From the NCBI GenBank assembly GCA_017562135.1, contig QEYB01000963.1:186001-250000 (forward strand): a DNA stretch of 64,000 bases, given 5' to 3'. The notes below the pieces were generated by a model. That model made no database searches and had not been told where the DNA came from. It saw only the letters and a program-made list of their open reading frames with translations. This DNA is from Dipylidium caninum. Its lineage: Eukaryota > Platyhelminthes > Cestoda > Cyclophyllidea > Dipylidiidae. The translations under genes and the position numbers were made by a program. Positions 12,392 to 24,272 of the stretch are shown one piece after another. The stretch's first letter is position 1; every line of letters starts with the position of its first letter.

Positions 12392-12698
12392 AGTAAAGAG
12401 AAGGCAAAGTGACGAGGACCAACACAATCCGATGCATTGTACAGATGGTTAGCCGCCTCGGGCGGCTTAATGAAAATGTTCGAGTGATGGATTAGTATTG
12501 GTGAAGGTAAAGAGTTAAAAACACTAGCCCAGAGAGACACAGAGAGAGTGAAAAGGGCCAGGAATTAGAACGACATGCACATGAAGAGGTGAGAAGGGAG
12601 TGGAATTACAGTACTACAGGGATTACGTCTAAAACACAGCCGAACAAGCAACATGCAGAATAAAACAGGTTATAAAACAGTGAAATGTTGGATGAAGA
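12392..12698. other. Downstream flank of CDC25
   Basis: Three hundred bases at the 3' side of CDC25. I saw no exon here and no canonical poly(A) signal for CDC25 on the - strand. Confidence 0.4.
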
Positions 12699-15356
12699 TC
12701 ACGGAGAATTGGGTTCCGACTCATCGCTGGAGGAGAAACTGAGGGGCATTACTCGTATACGAGGCTGATCGTCCCGAGCGGATGAAGCGGGGGTCGGACT
12801 GTCTGCAGTGAGGAGGCCTCGCTGCAATGCTGACGACCCTCGTGCCGACAACGAGCTCGACCGTAGACTCTGGCTTCGTCCACGCGCGAAGACGCTAGTC
12901 ACATGATCACCAACTCGAACCAGAGCTTCAGCTAATCGAAGACGAATGCGCTCAGGGGGTTCACTGGAGTCCGAGGACGTCTCAGGCGGGATGGTTGAAG
13001 CTGCCTCATCAGGCGAATACTTCTTTGGAGAGGGAACATCATTGGGTTCAACCTCGAAGGGACTTTCACCGTCAAATCTCAACTTGGGTGCTTCGATGTT
13101 CCATGAATGAAGTGCTGTTTCAAGGAAATTTGAGATACTCATTATGCAAATTCCTTTAAACTCCTTCGCTTCAAGTCAAAAACGCGTCATCGTTCCAACC
13201 ACACCACTTAAAAGACATCCTCAGTCACGATCACTCCCGGACAAATCAAAACTCACGCGATGAACTCTTGCGCTCATACATTGTGTGAACCTTGCGCAGT
13301 CGATGCTCCTGATTCTCCTTATTCTCTGTACAACTCAGATCCGCTAAGTTGACAAGGTGGAGATCACAGAAGCAGGCGCTACACGAGTCGAATATTTGTT
13401 TCGTCAGCCGGCGGTAATACCGAAGGTCGGACCGGTGGCCTTTATGGAACATCTTCATATACTTGGACGGTTCACAGAGATGCTAACCATATTCGATTGA
13501 GAGTTGTTGTGAGAAGAAGTAGAACAAGTAGGAAGGGGAGGAAATCGAAAATAAAAACTCACTGGATAACGCTTGTAAAATTCAGAATAACCACCCTTCA
13601 TTACGTACAAGTGGGGGTAATAGAGAAAGGGATATCGGTTACAATTGGAGGTTCTGTCCATCTTCCTGAGGAACTTCGCCCTGTATAATGAGGAGAGAAG
13701 ACGATGACTATGAACACGCATAAGCGTGTAATAAAGTGTAGTGAAGTTTACATTGTAGGCGCGCGTTGGGATGAGAATTCGCAGTGGAAGATGATGGCAT
13801 AATTTGTGTGTGGAGCCACCTCCTCCACACTGATGTCAGAGGGCTCGGGAACGCTCTCGACATTAACAGATGTGGATGCCTCCGTGTCCAACTCCTCCTC
13901 CCCCTTCTCCTCAAACGGGTCGTCAACGAGAATGCTATCCTCAGACTCCTCTCCGCCTTCATCCGAAGAAAATCCACTCCGTGCATAAGGACCAACGGTC
14001 GGCAGCCGTATGGATGGATTAGGCTTCGCTAACATGTCCTCAAGGTGTTGGTTCAACGAAATAAAAGGATTGTCTTCCTGCCCACTTAGGGCGGGAATGC
14101 GATTAAATACCTCACGCAACAAATCACTCGGGGCGTAAAATATTCACAGCCGCTTTCACATGACCTCCGTTGTACTCGTAGGGAAAACGACAATCAACAA
14201 CGAGAAAGTCGATCTTTTGACTGGAGTATTTACCAGTCAGGAGGTGGGCCATGGTATCCACACTGATGAAATTGACACCTTCGCCCGTGCGTTCTATTAC
14301 TGGGAGAATGCTTGGTTTGAAACTGCTTAAGGCATCGGATGTGTCAAGCTAGAGAAAAAAATAGTAGACGTGTCCAAAGCCTCTAAACACATAAACCACT
14401 GCAAGCAGACAGGTAGAAAATGAGTGAATGAAGAAGGCAAAAGAGGCTTACTCGCTCCTGAACAGCGTGGGCAGGAACTGAAGCGCATCGAAAGAATGGA
14501 TATCTGCTTGCGAGTGGGCTTTCGGGCTGGGGAGATTGTGGAGGGCTAACTTGTCTTTCATCCGAACTGAGATCAGATTCGTGGCCTTGGGAGCAAGAAG
14601 TTGTGGAGAGGACTGATTTATCATTTCCATCATCGGGAATTCCCACCATCGGATATGGATAAGGTATCATCGAGATTGTCATCAGGTAGTTGAGATGGTG
14701 AACTAGCAAAGGGGCTAGGTAAGTGCGTTAATCGCGCTTTCTTGGATGACGGTGGACGTGGAGGACTCTCAGTGAAACGAATCCCCGTGGACAACAATGT
14801 GTGTCTTGAACCGGCATCAGTAGAATCGGCAAAAGGTTCTGAACGAGGACTCGATGGGCTTTCCGAACTATGTATTTGAAGAAAGGCCTCGGACAATTCA
14901 TTCCAGGTTCGTTTAGTTATGGCCCTTCTTGAACGACTCTCCTGAATATTTGACTGTACACGACGCAATGGTTGAGGTACACTCTTATCGGAGCGGAAAT
15001 GCTTTTGTTCACTGCAAGAGTCAGTCTAAGAAGAGTGAGAATGATTAAAAAAAGTCTTACCGCATCAGGAATTGGTTGAGAGGTCTGACTACTAGTACTA
15101 AAGTAACCAGACGATATGGTACTTCCGAGTTCGTAAGAACCCTTCTTAGAATACTCCCCAGTCGGGATGAAAGTGGATGTCGAGGCTACGGACTCCAAAA
15201 CTTCTTGCAGGGAAGGTGCTTCTTGATTAGCACTTTCATCAATGCATTGAGATAGGTAACGATAACCAACTAGAGGATGAGGACATAAAGGGTGTACAAG
15301 GCAGGCTTACACATGTGCCTACGCCTCCGGTCAGGACACACATTCTTCTTCGACAT
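12699..15356 (-). CDS. CDC25: M-phase inducer phosphatase (CDC25 family)
   Basis: Dual-specificity phosphatase that removes inhibitory phosphates from CDK1 to trigger mitosis. The nine exons (transcript order) are 15356-15311, 15269-15061, 15025-14647, 14612-14452, 14348-14148, 14110-13752, 13680-13563, 13482-13257 and 13168-12699. Joined they give 722 residues in one frame. Residues 1 to about 265 are Ser/Pro-rich with many SP sites, a typical CDC25 regulatory half. The rhodanese-like catalytic half shows VDTMAHLLTGKY, VVDCRFPYEYNGGHVKAA, the loop HCEFSSQR (Cys about 442) and YPFLYYPHLYVMKGGYSEF. Odd points: an acidic insertion of about 100 residues between the PYEY-GGH and HCEFSS blocks; Gln where HCEFSSER is usual; and a C-terminal Ser-rich extension of about 200 residues. 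Four introns are 34-41 nt. The family is certain; the first ATG and intron 14147-14111 are inferred. Confidence 0.93.
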
Positions 15357-16291
15357 GATTGAGCTTATACTGATGAAGAAATAATATACGAGAAAGGAGA
15401 ACAAACCCTTGGTTAAATGTAGATTTCTTTATTAGCCTTTCAAATATGTCAGAACTCCCGCAATATTCCATAGACCCTTTACTAGCCCACGCGCAGAGCA
15501 AATGGAAGGCAAGCGCTCGTGAACAACGCGCCTGTTTTATGCCCGGAATGTATTGAATTTCAAAGTACAGCTGATTTTACAGGAGGAAGCCAATCAAAAA
15601 ACAGTGCAAACGCGCGTCCTTTAACACCAGTCAATCAGGAGACAAGATAAGGTAACCAATAACCTTTCAGACAGCCGCAATTGGTCAACGATGTAGCGTT
15701 GGCATTGGCTCAGGCTGTGCGCATTGAAGAAATAGCAAGTTGACAATGGATACACTAGCCGGTGCAATTACCAAGGGCCATTTACATTTTTATTCGACGT
15801 TAATGTTCATTAGTTGGTCGTCTTTGTGGTTAATTTTAATACCCTAACCTTACTTACTTACTTATGTCACACGTCGCAAGTTGCTGACGAGGGCAATAAA
15901 TCGATATGTAAAGCGCGATCAAACTACTTCTACCATTGCAAGATGACAACACTGCTAATTCCGACTAAGTGAAAGTCATATAAAAGTACGATGTTTGACA
16001 ACTCCACTTCTCCCGAGTTTGTAGGCACGGTAGACTTGAGAGAATCAAATAGGAGAAGGTGGAAGAGTAGTATACTATTCTACTAAAGCCCCATGTCTCG
16101 TATCTGCTTACTGGTAGAATAGAATAACTAAAAACCACTTCAACCGAGCTGACAAGGGGCAAGAATCCGCCATATGGTTAGAACATAAAGAAGTAGAAAT
16201 TATTTCTCTTTTAGTGTAAAGAATAGTGAAAAAAAAACAAGGCGTAGTCAAAGGAAAGACATGAAATAAGGAAAAAATGTCAAAAAATCAT
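15357..16291. other. Upstream flank of CDC25, no gene seen
   Basis: AT-rich spacer between the CDC25 start codon and the end of the next - strand gene, which points the same way. It should contain the CDC25 promoter. No motif is strong enough to name. Confidence 0.5.
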
Positions 16292-16838
16292 TTAATTCCG
16301 AGAAACAGGGAAGCGAGCAAGCATATCAGCTTGCTGCGAGGCTGTAACCGAGTCCTGAGTCACATGGATCAGTGTTGCCGGTCTAATCAACTCCTTTCGA
16401 ACAATATCATCCACAATCTCCTGGCAGAGACGACCCACCTCGCCAGTCGGACCCCAGAACTGCAAAGTAATCACGGGACCTGGCGGGAGAAGATGGAATT
16501 GACCTCTGAAACGGTATTTGCCAACAGATAGGGAGGGAGGTGAGGGCGAGAAAGAGGTAATTCGAGTCTACCATGCGAGGCAGTGCGTTATCGGGGCACA
16601 GACTCGACACCCTCATTAGAATTGGTAATCAGAGAGGCCATAATAACGATATCCTGACGACGGAATTAGTTATGCCACAGTGTTGAGAATATGTTTAATA
16701 CGAAAACGTGCATGTAATGATCGATCACCACAGCTTGACTACATAGACGTTTTGCGGGAGCAGACGTCAAGACTGACGTCGCCTCCCCAGTTAGTACGAA
16801 CGGCTGGCCTCGACAAATGCCACCACACTCCAGATGTT
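16292..16838 (-). CDS. 3' end of an unrecognised gene with very small exons
   Basis: The last exon (16479-16292) reads PVITLQFWGPTGEVGRL and continues for about 60 well-behaved residues to FPVSRN and TAA. Working upstream, two small exons fit by phase and GT/AG sites: 16653-16611 (43 nt, DIVIMASLITNSNEG) and 16738-16702 (37 nt, QAVVIDHYMHVF). A third, ending at 16798, reads NIWSVVAFVEASRS. Introns are 131, 48 and 59 nt. The joined peptide reads smoothly across all three junctions, which supports a real gene. The upstream limit is unknown, and the gene may extend far into the purine-rich region to the right. The donor at 16610 is weak. I do not recognise the family. Confidence 0.5.
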
Positions 16839-18150
16839 ACATTTTCTCCCCCATATGACACAAAGTATGATTAAATTTTGATCAAGTCAAAGAGAGAAGT
16901 GTGAACAAAGGGAGAAAGACCTTGACACTGCGACTATTTGGGAGACGATTGTGTCTGAAATGAGTCGGCGTCGTAAGGGGGGTGAGAAAGCATGTGTCAC
17001 GTAGTAAGAAGGTTAAAGTTAGGGAAGAAGAGGGAGCTTGGAATGGGATTGGAGCCCACTGCAAATCAAAAGAGGATATGGAGAATTAGCAGAATAGACC
17101 CGGGTGACAGAAAGCTAATAATGGCCACGAAATATGGGCCAAAAACGTCGTTCTCCAATGATTAAATTAGATTCTTTAATTTTTGCTAAAATTCAAATGA
17201 ACAGTGGTAAGCTTAATTTTCGTCAGGACAACCGATCAAGGAGAAATCATAAAGTGAGACATGATTTACCACTGCAGGAGGGGAAGGAGGGAGAAGGCGG
17301 GCGTGGAGTTAAGGAGTAGGAGGCCACGAAATTGCATTATACACCGTCAGATGTGGGCTTGGATCGTCGCCCCCCGGTTGGATGGGAACAAAGACATTCA
17401 ATTCATGCGGTCTCTAAGGCTAGCAGAACAGTCGGGAGCAAATAAAAAAGTGGACCAGAAGAGTAAGTGCTGTCGAGTTCAGAGATATGAGACGAATATT
17501 AAGGAGAGAGAGAAAAAAGGCAACTACTCCCATCTGTACTGACGCCATTGTCTGACAAAACTGGCGTGTCCGACAGCGGCGTGGTAACTCCCCATTTCAC
17601 TCGATGCGTATGGTACCCCCTCGACATTAACCACAACGGCGGATCGCATAAAGGAATGATGGGAACATGGTTAATGAGATAAGGCCACATGAGGTGCGAG
17701 GAGAAGGTGGAGAGAGGAGAGGGGAGAAAATAAGGAGGTGTATTATGAGGAATGGATGACCGCTAATGGCAAAGTAATCTCGAAATACTCCAAGTCAGTA
17801 GACATTGTTGAAGAGACAGAGAAATATCGACAAGAATTAAATTTACTAAATGGATATAACAAATTCAACTGCTATCCTCAATAGGGTGGATTCTTAATTT
17901 TGAAAGTGAAAGATGACAAACAGACGGCTAGGTGATTAGATCGCTCGAACACACACACATACAAATATGAAAAGGGGAGAAATCTGCGAGTGGGTAAGAA
18001 AGTAGAACCCTGGGCAAGCATAACTTTGCCTCGATCACCCTTCCGTCCCCGAGATCACGGGGGAATTTCAGTAAAATGTGGCCATCTTATATGTCATGCC
18101 GATCTAATGCGTGCCAGTGGCCTCCCCATCTCTCGCCACTCACAACCTCG

Positions 18151-18167
18151 CACACACACACACACAC
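18151..18167 (+). repeat. CA dinucleotide microsatellite
   Basis: Uninterrupted CA run of 17 bases. Similar short CA/TG runs occur at 19731-19743, 19974-19990 and 20265-20279. Confidence 0.85.
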
Positions 18168-21100
18168 TTGGAACATGAGGCAACGTGTCCCGAATTTAGA
18201 GCCAACCTGTGTAGTTAAAGGCTACGGTTGAACTGTTCCGGACGCGGAATTTAAATTTCACGGCTTAGGTACAACCTACTTTCTCCCTTCTCGCTCGCTT
18301 GCTCACTCACTAGCTCGTCTTTTCTCCCTCCCTCACACCGGATTACCAATGTTGGTGATGGAAGACAACGCCCACTTCGCGATTTCTCCCTTCTCAAAGT
18401 CGCATACTGGATAATTTTAAAGCGAGAAGCACCAAATAATGGAGGGTTGCAAGGGAAGTAGTTAAAAGGAGGCCATGGATAGTACATAATTGAATCTAAC
18501 TTCTCATAGCCCCTTAATTACATGCTCACCACTTCAACCCACAATTGTCATGCCCTTTGTTTGAACGGAGAAGCTGTGAAGGCTACAATGTCACAAAAGC
18601 GGTGAAAGTATGCTGCCCTCTCCCCCACCTTCCGCCATTTCCATTAATTCCGACTACTTTCGTCTACAAAACCTTCTCGTCTGGAACATAAAAAGCGAAT
18701 GCAAAACAAGGAGACACACTACCAAACTTTCTCACAATTCTGCATTGACATGAGTGAAGTAAGGTGAAGGGAAGGAAGGAGAACAGAACGAAGTGATAAT
18801 GATATGCAAGAAGTTAGGTGGAGAAGGAGATACTGCCAGTAGAACGTAACTTCTGCATCAAAAATGTGTGACCAAATCCAAGTCGCATGGAGGTGGAGCT
18901 GGAGTAGATCAAGCTTCGGGTTGAAGCCTCATCCCTCCTTCTGCTTGACATAAGAGATAAAGTTTGTCTCAACTAGATGACTAAGACAAAAAAGGCCACA
19001 AAGCAGGGCATATCGAAGGAGGCCAAGACAAAAAGTAACCGGTTAACACATGACCTATAAACTCCGGCCGAAGTCATTATTGTGTGAAAATTCACCACTC
19101 TGTTTGTCATAATGAACACAGTAAAAAAAACCCTCTGGTAGGAGAACAAGTTCCTCTGACTGAGACAAAAAATGACGCAATTTTGATGAGTGAGTAAATG
19201 GGGAGGAGGAGCTAAGGTGTCCAAGGCCTCCAGGAAATCGGTCGAGTAAAAACATTTATGGTGTGATAAGTTTATGCCACTTATTCCAAGTGAAGTAGAG
19301 AGACAATCCTCAAGGTAAAATTAATTAAAACTTGCTTCAAACAAATAGAACTCATCAACTTCTGACGTAATCACCGGTTATACACAAGGAAACAGGAGGG
19401 ATAACACGAAATAAGTCTCAAACTAGGGTGAATAGGAGGAAGGTGAAACAACTAGACTAGCAACCGAAAAAATCAAACTATTTGCTAGTTAATCGCCACT
19501 GGCGCTTAGGATCTCATGAAGAGGCTAGTTATAAAACATTAGCGCGAAGAGGATGAGGGAAGCATAGCCCTCCCGTTCATTACTCGCCTCTCTCACTGGA
19601 CGGGCACCGTCATGTGAATAACACACGCAGAAGATTACTCAGCTGTTAAAGGTTAATGAATCTCACTACTATGTTCGAAGAATAAACTCGTTGACCTCAA
19701 TTGGGTCAACGAAATATGATGCTCGACGGCATGTGTGTGTGTGCATATGTCTCTAAGGACGACGAAACAGAGGCACAGACCGAAAGGCAGATGAACGAAT
19801 GAGGGAGAGGAAGGTGAATCCCCACGCACCCAACTAACCAACCAGCTCTCCACCTACCTTCCCTCCGCCTTGAACAGATGGCTATCGTGCGGGGAATGAG
19901 GCCAAACATCGGTAGCGTCGGCTTTGGGATGGTAGTAAATATTAGTCACCAAGACACGTTTCACACTAGATCACACACACAAACACACAGACCTGGAAAC
20001 AGGGTGGGAAGACAATAAGAGCGGTATGCACAAAAAACCAGCCTTTATGTGAACGAACAACCGGTCTGACGGGTGAGGTGAGTCAGAATGGAATGATGAT
20101 GAGGAGTGGGTGTTTGCCTGCTAACTTGCTGGTTGACGCTGACTGGGTGGCTGGCTAGTGGCTCAGTGGCACGTGAAAACGTCACCTGCTTCAAATTTGT
20201 CACAAGGGGTCCCTCACCTACCACCCCCCACCCTTCCTGTCTCTCCGCTCCTCTGTGGCCCGTATGTGTGTGTGTGTGTCCGTTTTTGTGTATGGAAACA
20301 AGAAGAAGAAGGAGGATGATCACAGAAGGTATTTCAGGTGTTGAAGTTAGTAAGTCAACAAAAAAAGTTCACAATGACCGCCTTGGCGAGACGGTTTGAG
20401 ACAAGAGGGGTTGAGGTGAATAAGTCTTAGTCATTACGATGATACATTGTCAGTGTTAGGTCAATGGCAAGTCATCTCATCAGGAGAAAGGAGGGCGGCG
20501 GTAACCAATAAACGGTCAGAATACTCCTGAAGTGTGTACGGTAATACGATTACTCTCAGCCAACTCAAAGGTAATAGGGAGCAGGAGGTAGGAAGTGAAG
20601 ACAGAGAGAAGAGAAATGAAACATAGACATAGTTAATAAAATAAACATTCCGAGCAATGTTGAGACAACTCAACCGGCACAGTTAATACGAGCGTGTGAA
20701 ACGCACTTAATAACCCTCTAGAATCCAAGATAACATGACTATGCAGAGAGTAGGAACGTAGTGCAGACAGCTTAACCTCAAGTGAATTGGGTATCACCAA
20801 AATTAGGGACAGACATGTGTACCAACGAGGCCAGGTACAAACAGGATAAGTAGTCGCCGGTGTCACATACATGACATTCAACGGTAATAAAATTTCACCG
20901 GTAGAAAAGAGAAGGTAGGCGAGGATGGCAAAGACATGCTTGGAGGAGTAGGAAGAGGTAGCCAGTCAATTTTGACGTCGTTGTGTGTGTGGAGGGGAGT
21001 AATAAGTCCGACCACGTGTCAGGTTTCTGTGATACCAGGCTCAGGAATAAATAAATAAACCCACACTTGTAGATAAGTGAAATTAGTCATAGATAAACAA

Positions 21101-22998
21101 TAGCAACTGGAGGGGCTTTGACGAGGAGGCTAAGTGGGGAAAGCGGCGCAGTTTGAGGATATATCTTACGGAAAGGGGGGAAGGGGAAGGAGAGGAGAGC
21201 GTTGCAACAGAGAGTGCGACGTGACAGGGGAAGAAAGAGGTGATGCATAGACGATTGTAATCGCATGAAGTACACCTTGAAGGTAGTGTCAAGTAATAGA
21301 GCATTTGAGAAAACCATCCATCCATCCAAATCAACCAATCGTCTACCAAGGCAGAAAGACGCCAAACCGACCTGAAAGGCCAAGGGGACACACCGAGGAG
21401 TACATTCGATCCGAGAGCTGGACATGATTTTGTAGGTATGGTGTAGACTCGCATTTCATCTACGTTCCTACACTGGGGTTTTGGGTGCTTGTGACGTCAG
21501 CACAACGAACTGGTTCATGGACAGAAAGATTTGGAGATACCACTATAAAAAATACCCTCACAACCCGGAGATTTACCACCCTCTCACTAGCGGCTATAAG
21601 ATACAATTAAGGCATTCACTAACACTGAGGCGTAAATTTAAGCATTTACAAACGGTTTTTTGACAGGACTATCGGTGAGATGTCACCTCAAGCGGTGGAA
21701 ATACATCCTTTTGTCACCAACTTCCTAATGAGCCTTGAGGGGGGCGTGATTGGAAGGCTAGATGAAGACGATGATTGATAACTCTCTTCTCGACCATAAT
21801 CAAGGTGTAATGTCAAATCCACAATTCGTTATCAGTAACTTTATGACTACAGAGGCTTTCAAGACTGTGGGGGATAGTTTAGTTTAGCCGAGGAGTCTTC
21901 AAATGCCATTGTAACAGCAACACATCTTTGCGTCCTAAAGTTGAGGGATTCGTTTAATCGGGGAGTGGAAAACACTTAAAACTCCTCCCGGTAACGCATA
22001 GGACTAGTCAAGGGTGTAGACAAAGGCAGCCTCTCATGACAGGCTTCAATACCTATCACGCTGTCATGAATAAAAAACGCACAAACTTGATGGGTGTACA
22101 ATTCTGAGGAAATCACGAGATTCGGTAAGCAACAAGTCACTGTCTGAAGAGTAAGTGTGCCCTCCTTTCTTCTCCCTAAGGGGATCCGGGTACGGAATGA
22201 GGGGCGGGGGAAGAAAAAGGGGGAGCGGAGGAAGTTATCGAGAGGATGACCCATTCACCTCTTAGTCATTAGTTGTCCCAGCAACCGACTTCCATTTCAA
22301 TAATGGATTTAATCAGCTCCCAATGGCGAAGGTTATGCCCATAGCCAAGTAATCATCGCAATGAGATTTTGACAAAAGACATAGTAAAGACGAGTTCACT
22401 TCGGTATACATAAATGTCAGAGATGAACAAAATCTATCGAGAAAAACGTGTAGTACTGTTGTAACAGTAATATGAAGGCTATTGAGAATGTGGAGAAGGC
22501 CTTCTTAAGAACTAGCCACTTCCACTAAGATTGTTCACTATGATGTAGTATGCTTCTCTCTATACTTTCTCCCAAGTCGCCTTGAAATCAACAGACAAGG
22601 CAGTAAGAGGTAGAAACTCAGTTCTGTTGGGGAGAAATTGAGACGACGGAAAGGGGATTAACAATCTAGATGTTTTAACACATACTCGAGTGACCTGATA
22701 CCAAGAAGAGAGAGGGAGGAGAGAACAACGCCTAGTCCGAGTGATGAAGGTAGTACGAACTGGAGGGTGGAGGGTGAGTGATGTCCCACTACGAGATCAC
22801 CCTAAGTAACAAACTGTGGTTCCACTTAACAAAGAGACCACGTTCTTTGTTGTTCCACTGATAAATTGTCTTCAAGTCTACAATTATTCCCTTTAACAGT
22901 TCAAATTTGTTTGTAGTCAGGCATAGAAAGTCCAGAATCGACTAAATGTTAGATTAAAAATGGTTTAGGTAAAAGTGGTTTAACAGACAGGAAGTAGT

Positions 22999-23015
22999 CA
23001 TTCATTCATTCATTC
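22999..23015 (+). repeat. ATTC tetranucleotide microsatellite
   Basis: About four perfect CATT/ATTC units. Confidence 0.8.
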
Positions 23016-23528
23016 AGGTTGTCTGTAGACTAGACCATTAATGGTAGGACAAAAAGTCTGGAAGACACTAATGGAATTGTGGAGAAAAAAAATTAAGACG
23101 ACAGAAGCGGAGTTGACTTCCCTCATGCCACATTTACTCAAGTGACTCCATGACAGGTAATGTTTGAATACTTAAGAGGAAGGCAATGGCAGACCACAAA
23201 TTACATATCTACACATTTCACCTTTATCTAATAATCTTAACAATTATATAATCCTTTACATAAAAAAGGAGAGAAAAACAACATTAAAAAGGAGTTAATT
23301 ACAAGACAATTTTCACCACCGTCAAGGTAGAAAGACCGAATGGCCAAGAGGGCGGATAAGGCAAGTACAGACCTGGATGGATGAGAGTTGGAAGGAGGAC
23401 ACAAGTCTCGGGGTCAGGCCAATTTTCGAGGGATTTAAATTTTATCGATTTCTTTTCTTCTATCGATACACAAAACAGACGTGGAGGAGAGAAGTGCACA
23501 CACGCACACACACACGCAAAAGGCTGGT

Positions 23529-24272
23529 GAAATGACGCCAAAACGTGTGGCCGGTGGCAGAGAGGCGTACCAAATGTCTCCTCTCAGGATAAAATATTGT
23601 ATAGTTTAAATAAAGGACATCTTCAAGATCGAAGCCTTCTAACCTCGTCCGATGCGGTCTCCTCGATAGGCCACTTGAGACGAGCAGGAGAGGTGGAGAC
23701 AGAAGACTCGAATCAAAAAGACAATGACGATGTCAAAACAGTCAACTCTGCATGGCTACGAGGTTAATTTAACCTGATCTTCGAGGAAATGACGCCAAAA
23801 TTGTGGCCGGTGGTAAAAGTGGAGGCGTATCAAATGACTCCTCTCATGATAAAATCTTGGGTAGATTAAATCAGGACTCTTTCGAGATCTAAGCCTTCTA
23901 GCTTTGCCCAATGTCACTTCTAGGGGCGGGCAAGAGAGTGCAGATGTCCAGACAATCTTTCACATACTCATTAATCCGGTGTGGATACTTCTTTCCTTTA
24001 TATAACACCACTAGGTTAACTCAACCTAATCCTCGGATGAGTACAAAGTACTCTCTTTAACGAAACAATTTTTCTATCATTCAAATAACGATAAGACTGA
24101 TTTTGAAGCCTTCTAAACACCAGGCGTTCTATCTTCGTCCACTCGGCCTGAGAAAGGTAGGCGGGACAGTGGCCGTAGGGTAAAATCAAAAAGACAATGT
24201 GGGTATCAAGACAATCTCTCACACATCAACCCGGTATGGCTATTTCCTTGAACTTAACCTGATTTTTCAAAG
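23529..24272 (+). repeat. Three tandem diverged units of about 250 bp
   Basis: Unit 1 begins GAAATGACGCCAAAA at 23529 and unit 2 begins with the same 15 bases at 23786. Both continue with TGTGGCCGGTGG, then GGCGTA, CAAATG and CTCCTCTCA, a GATCGAAGCCTTCTA/GATCTAAGCCTTCTA block and a closing GGTTAA-T-AACCT. Unit 3 starts near 24035 and has lost the opening segment. It keeps TTTGAAGCCTTCTAA, ATCAAAAAGACAATG (shared with unit 1), GTCAAGAC/ATCAAGACAATCT and the closing AACTTAACCTGAT. The period is about 257 then 249 bp. It is a minisatellite- or satellite-like tandem array of unknown function. Confidence 0.75.
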
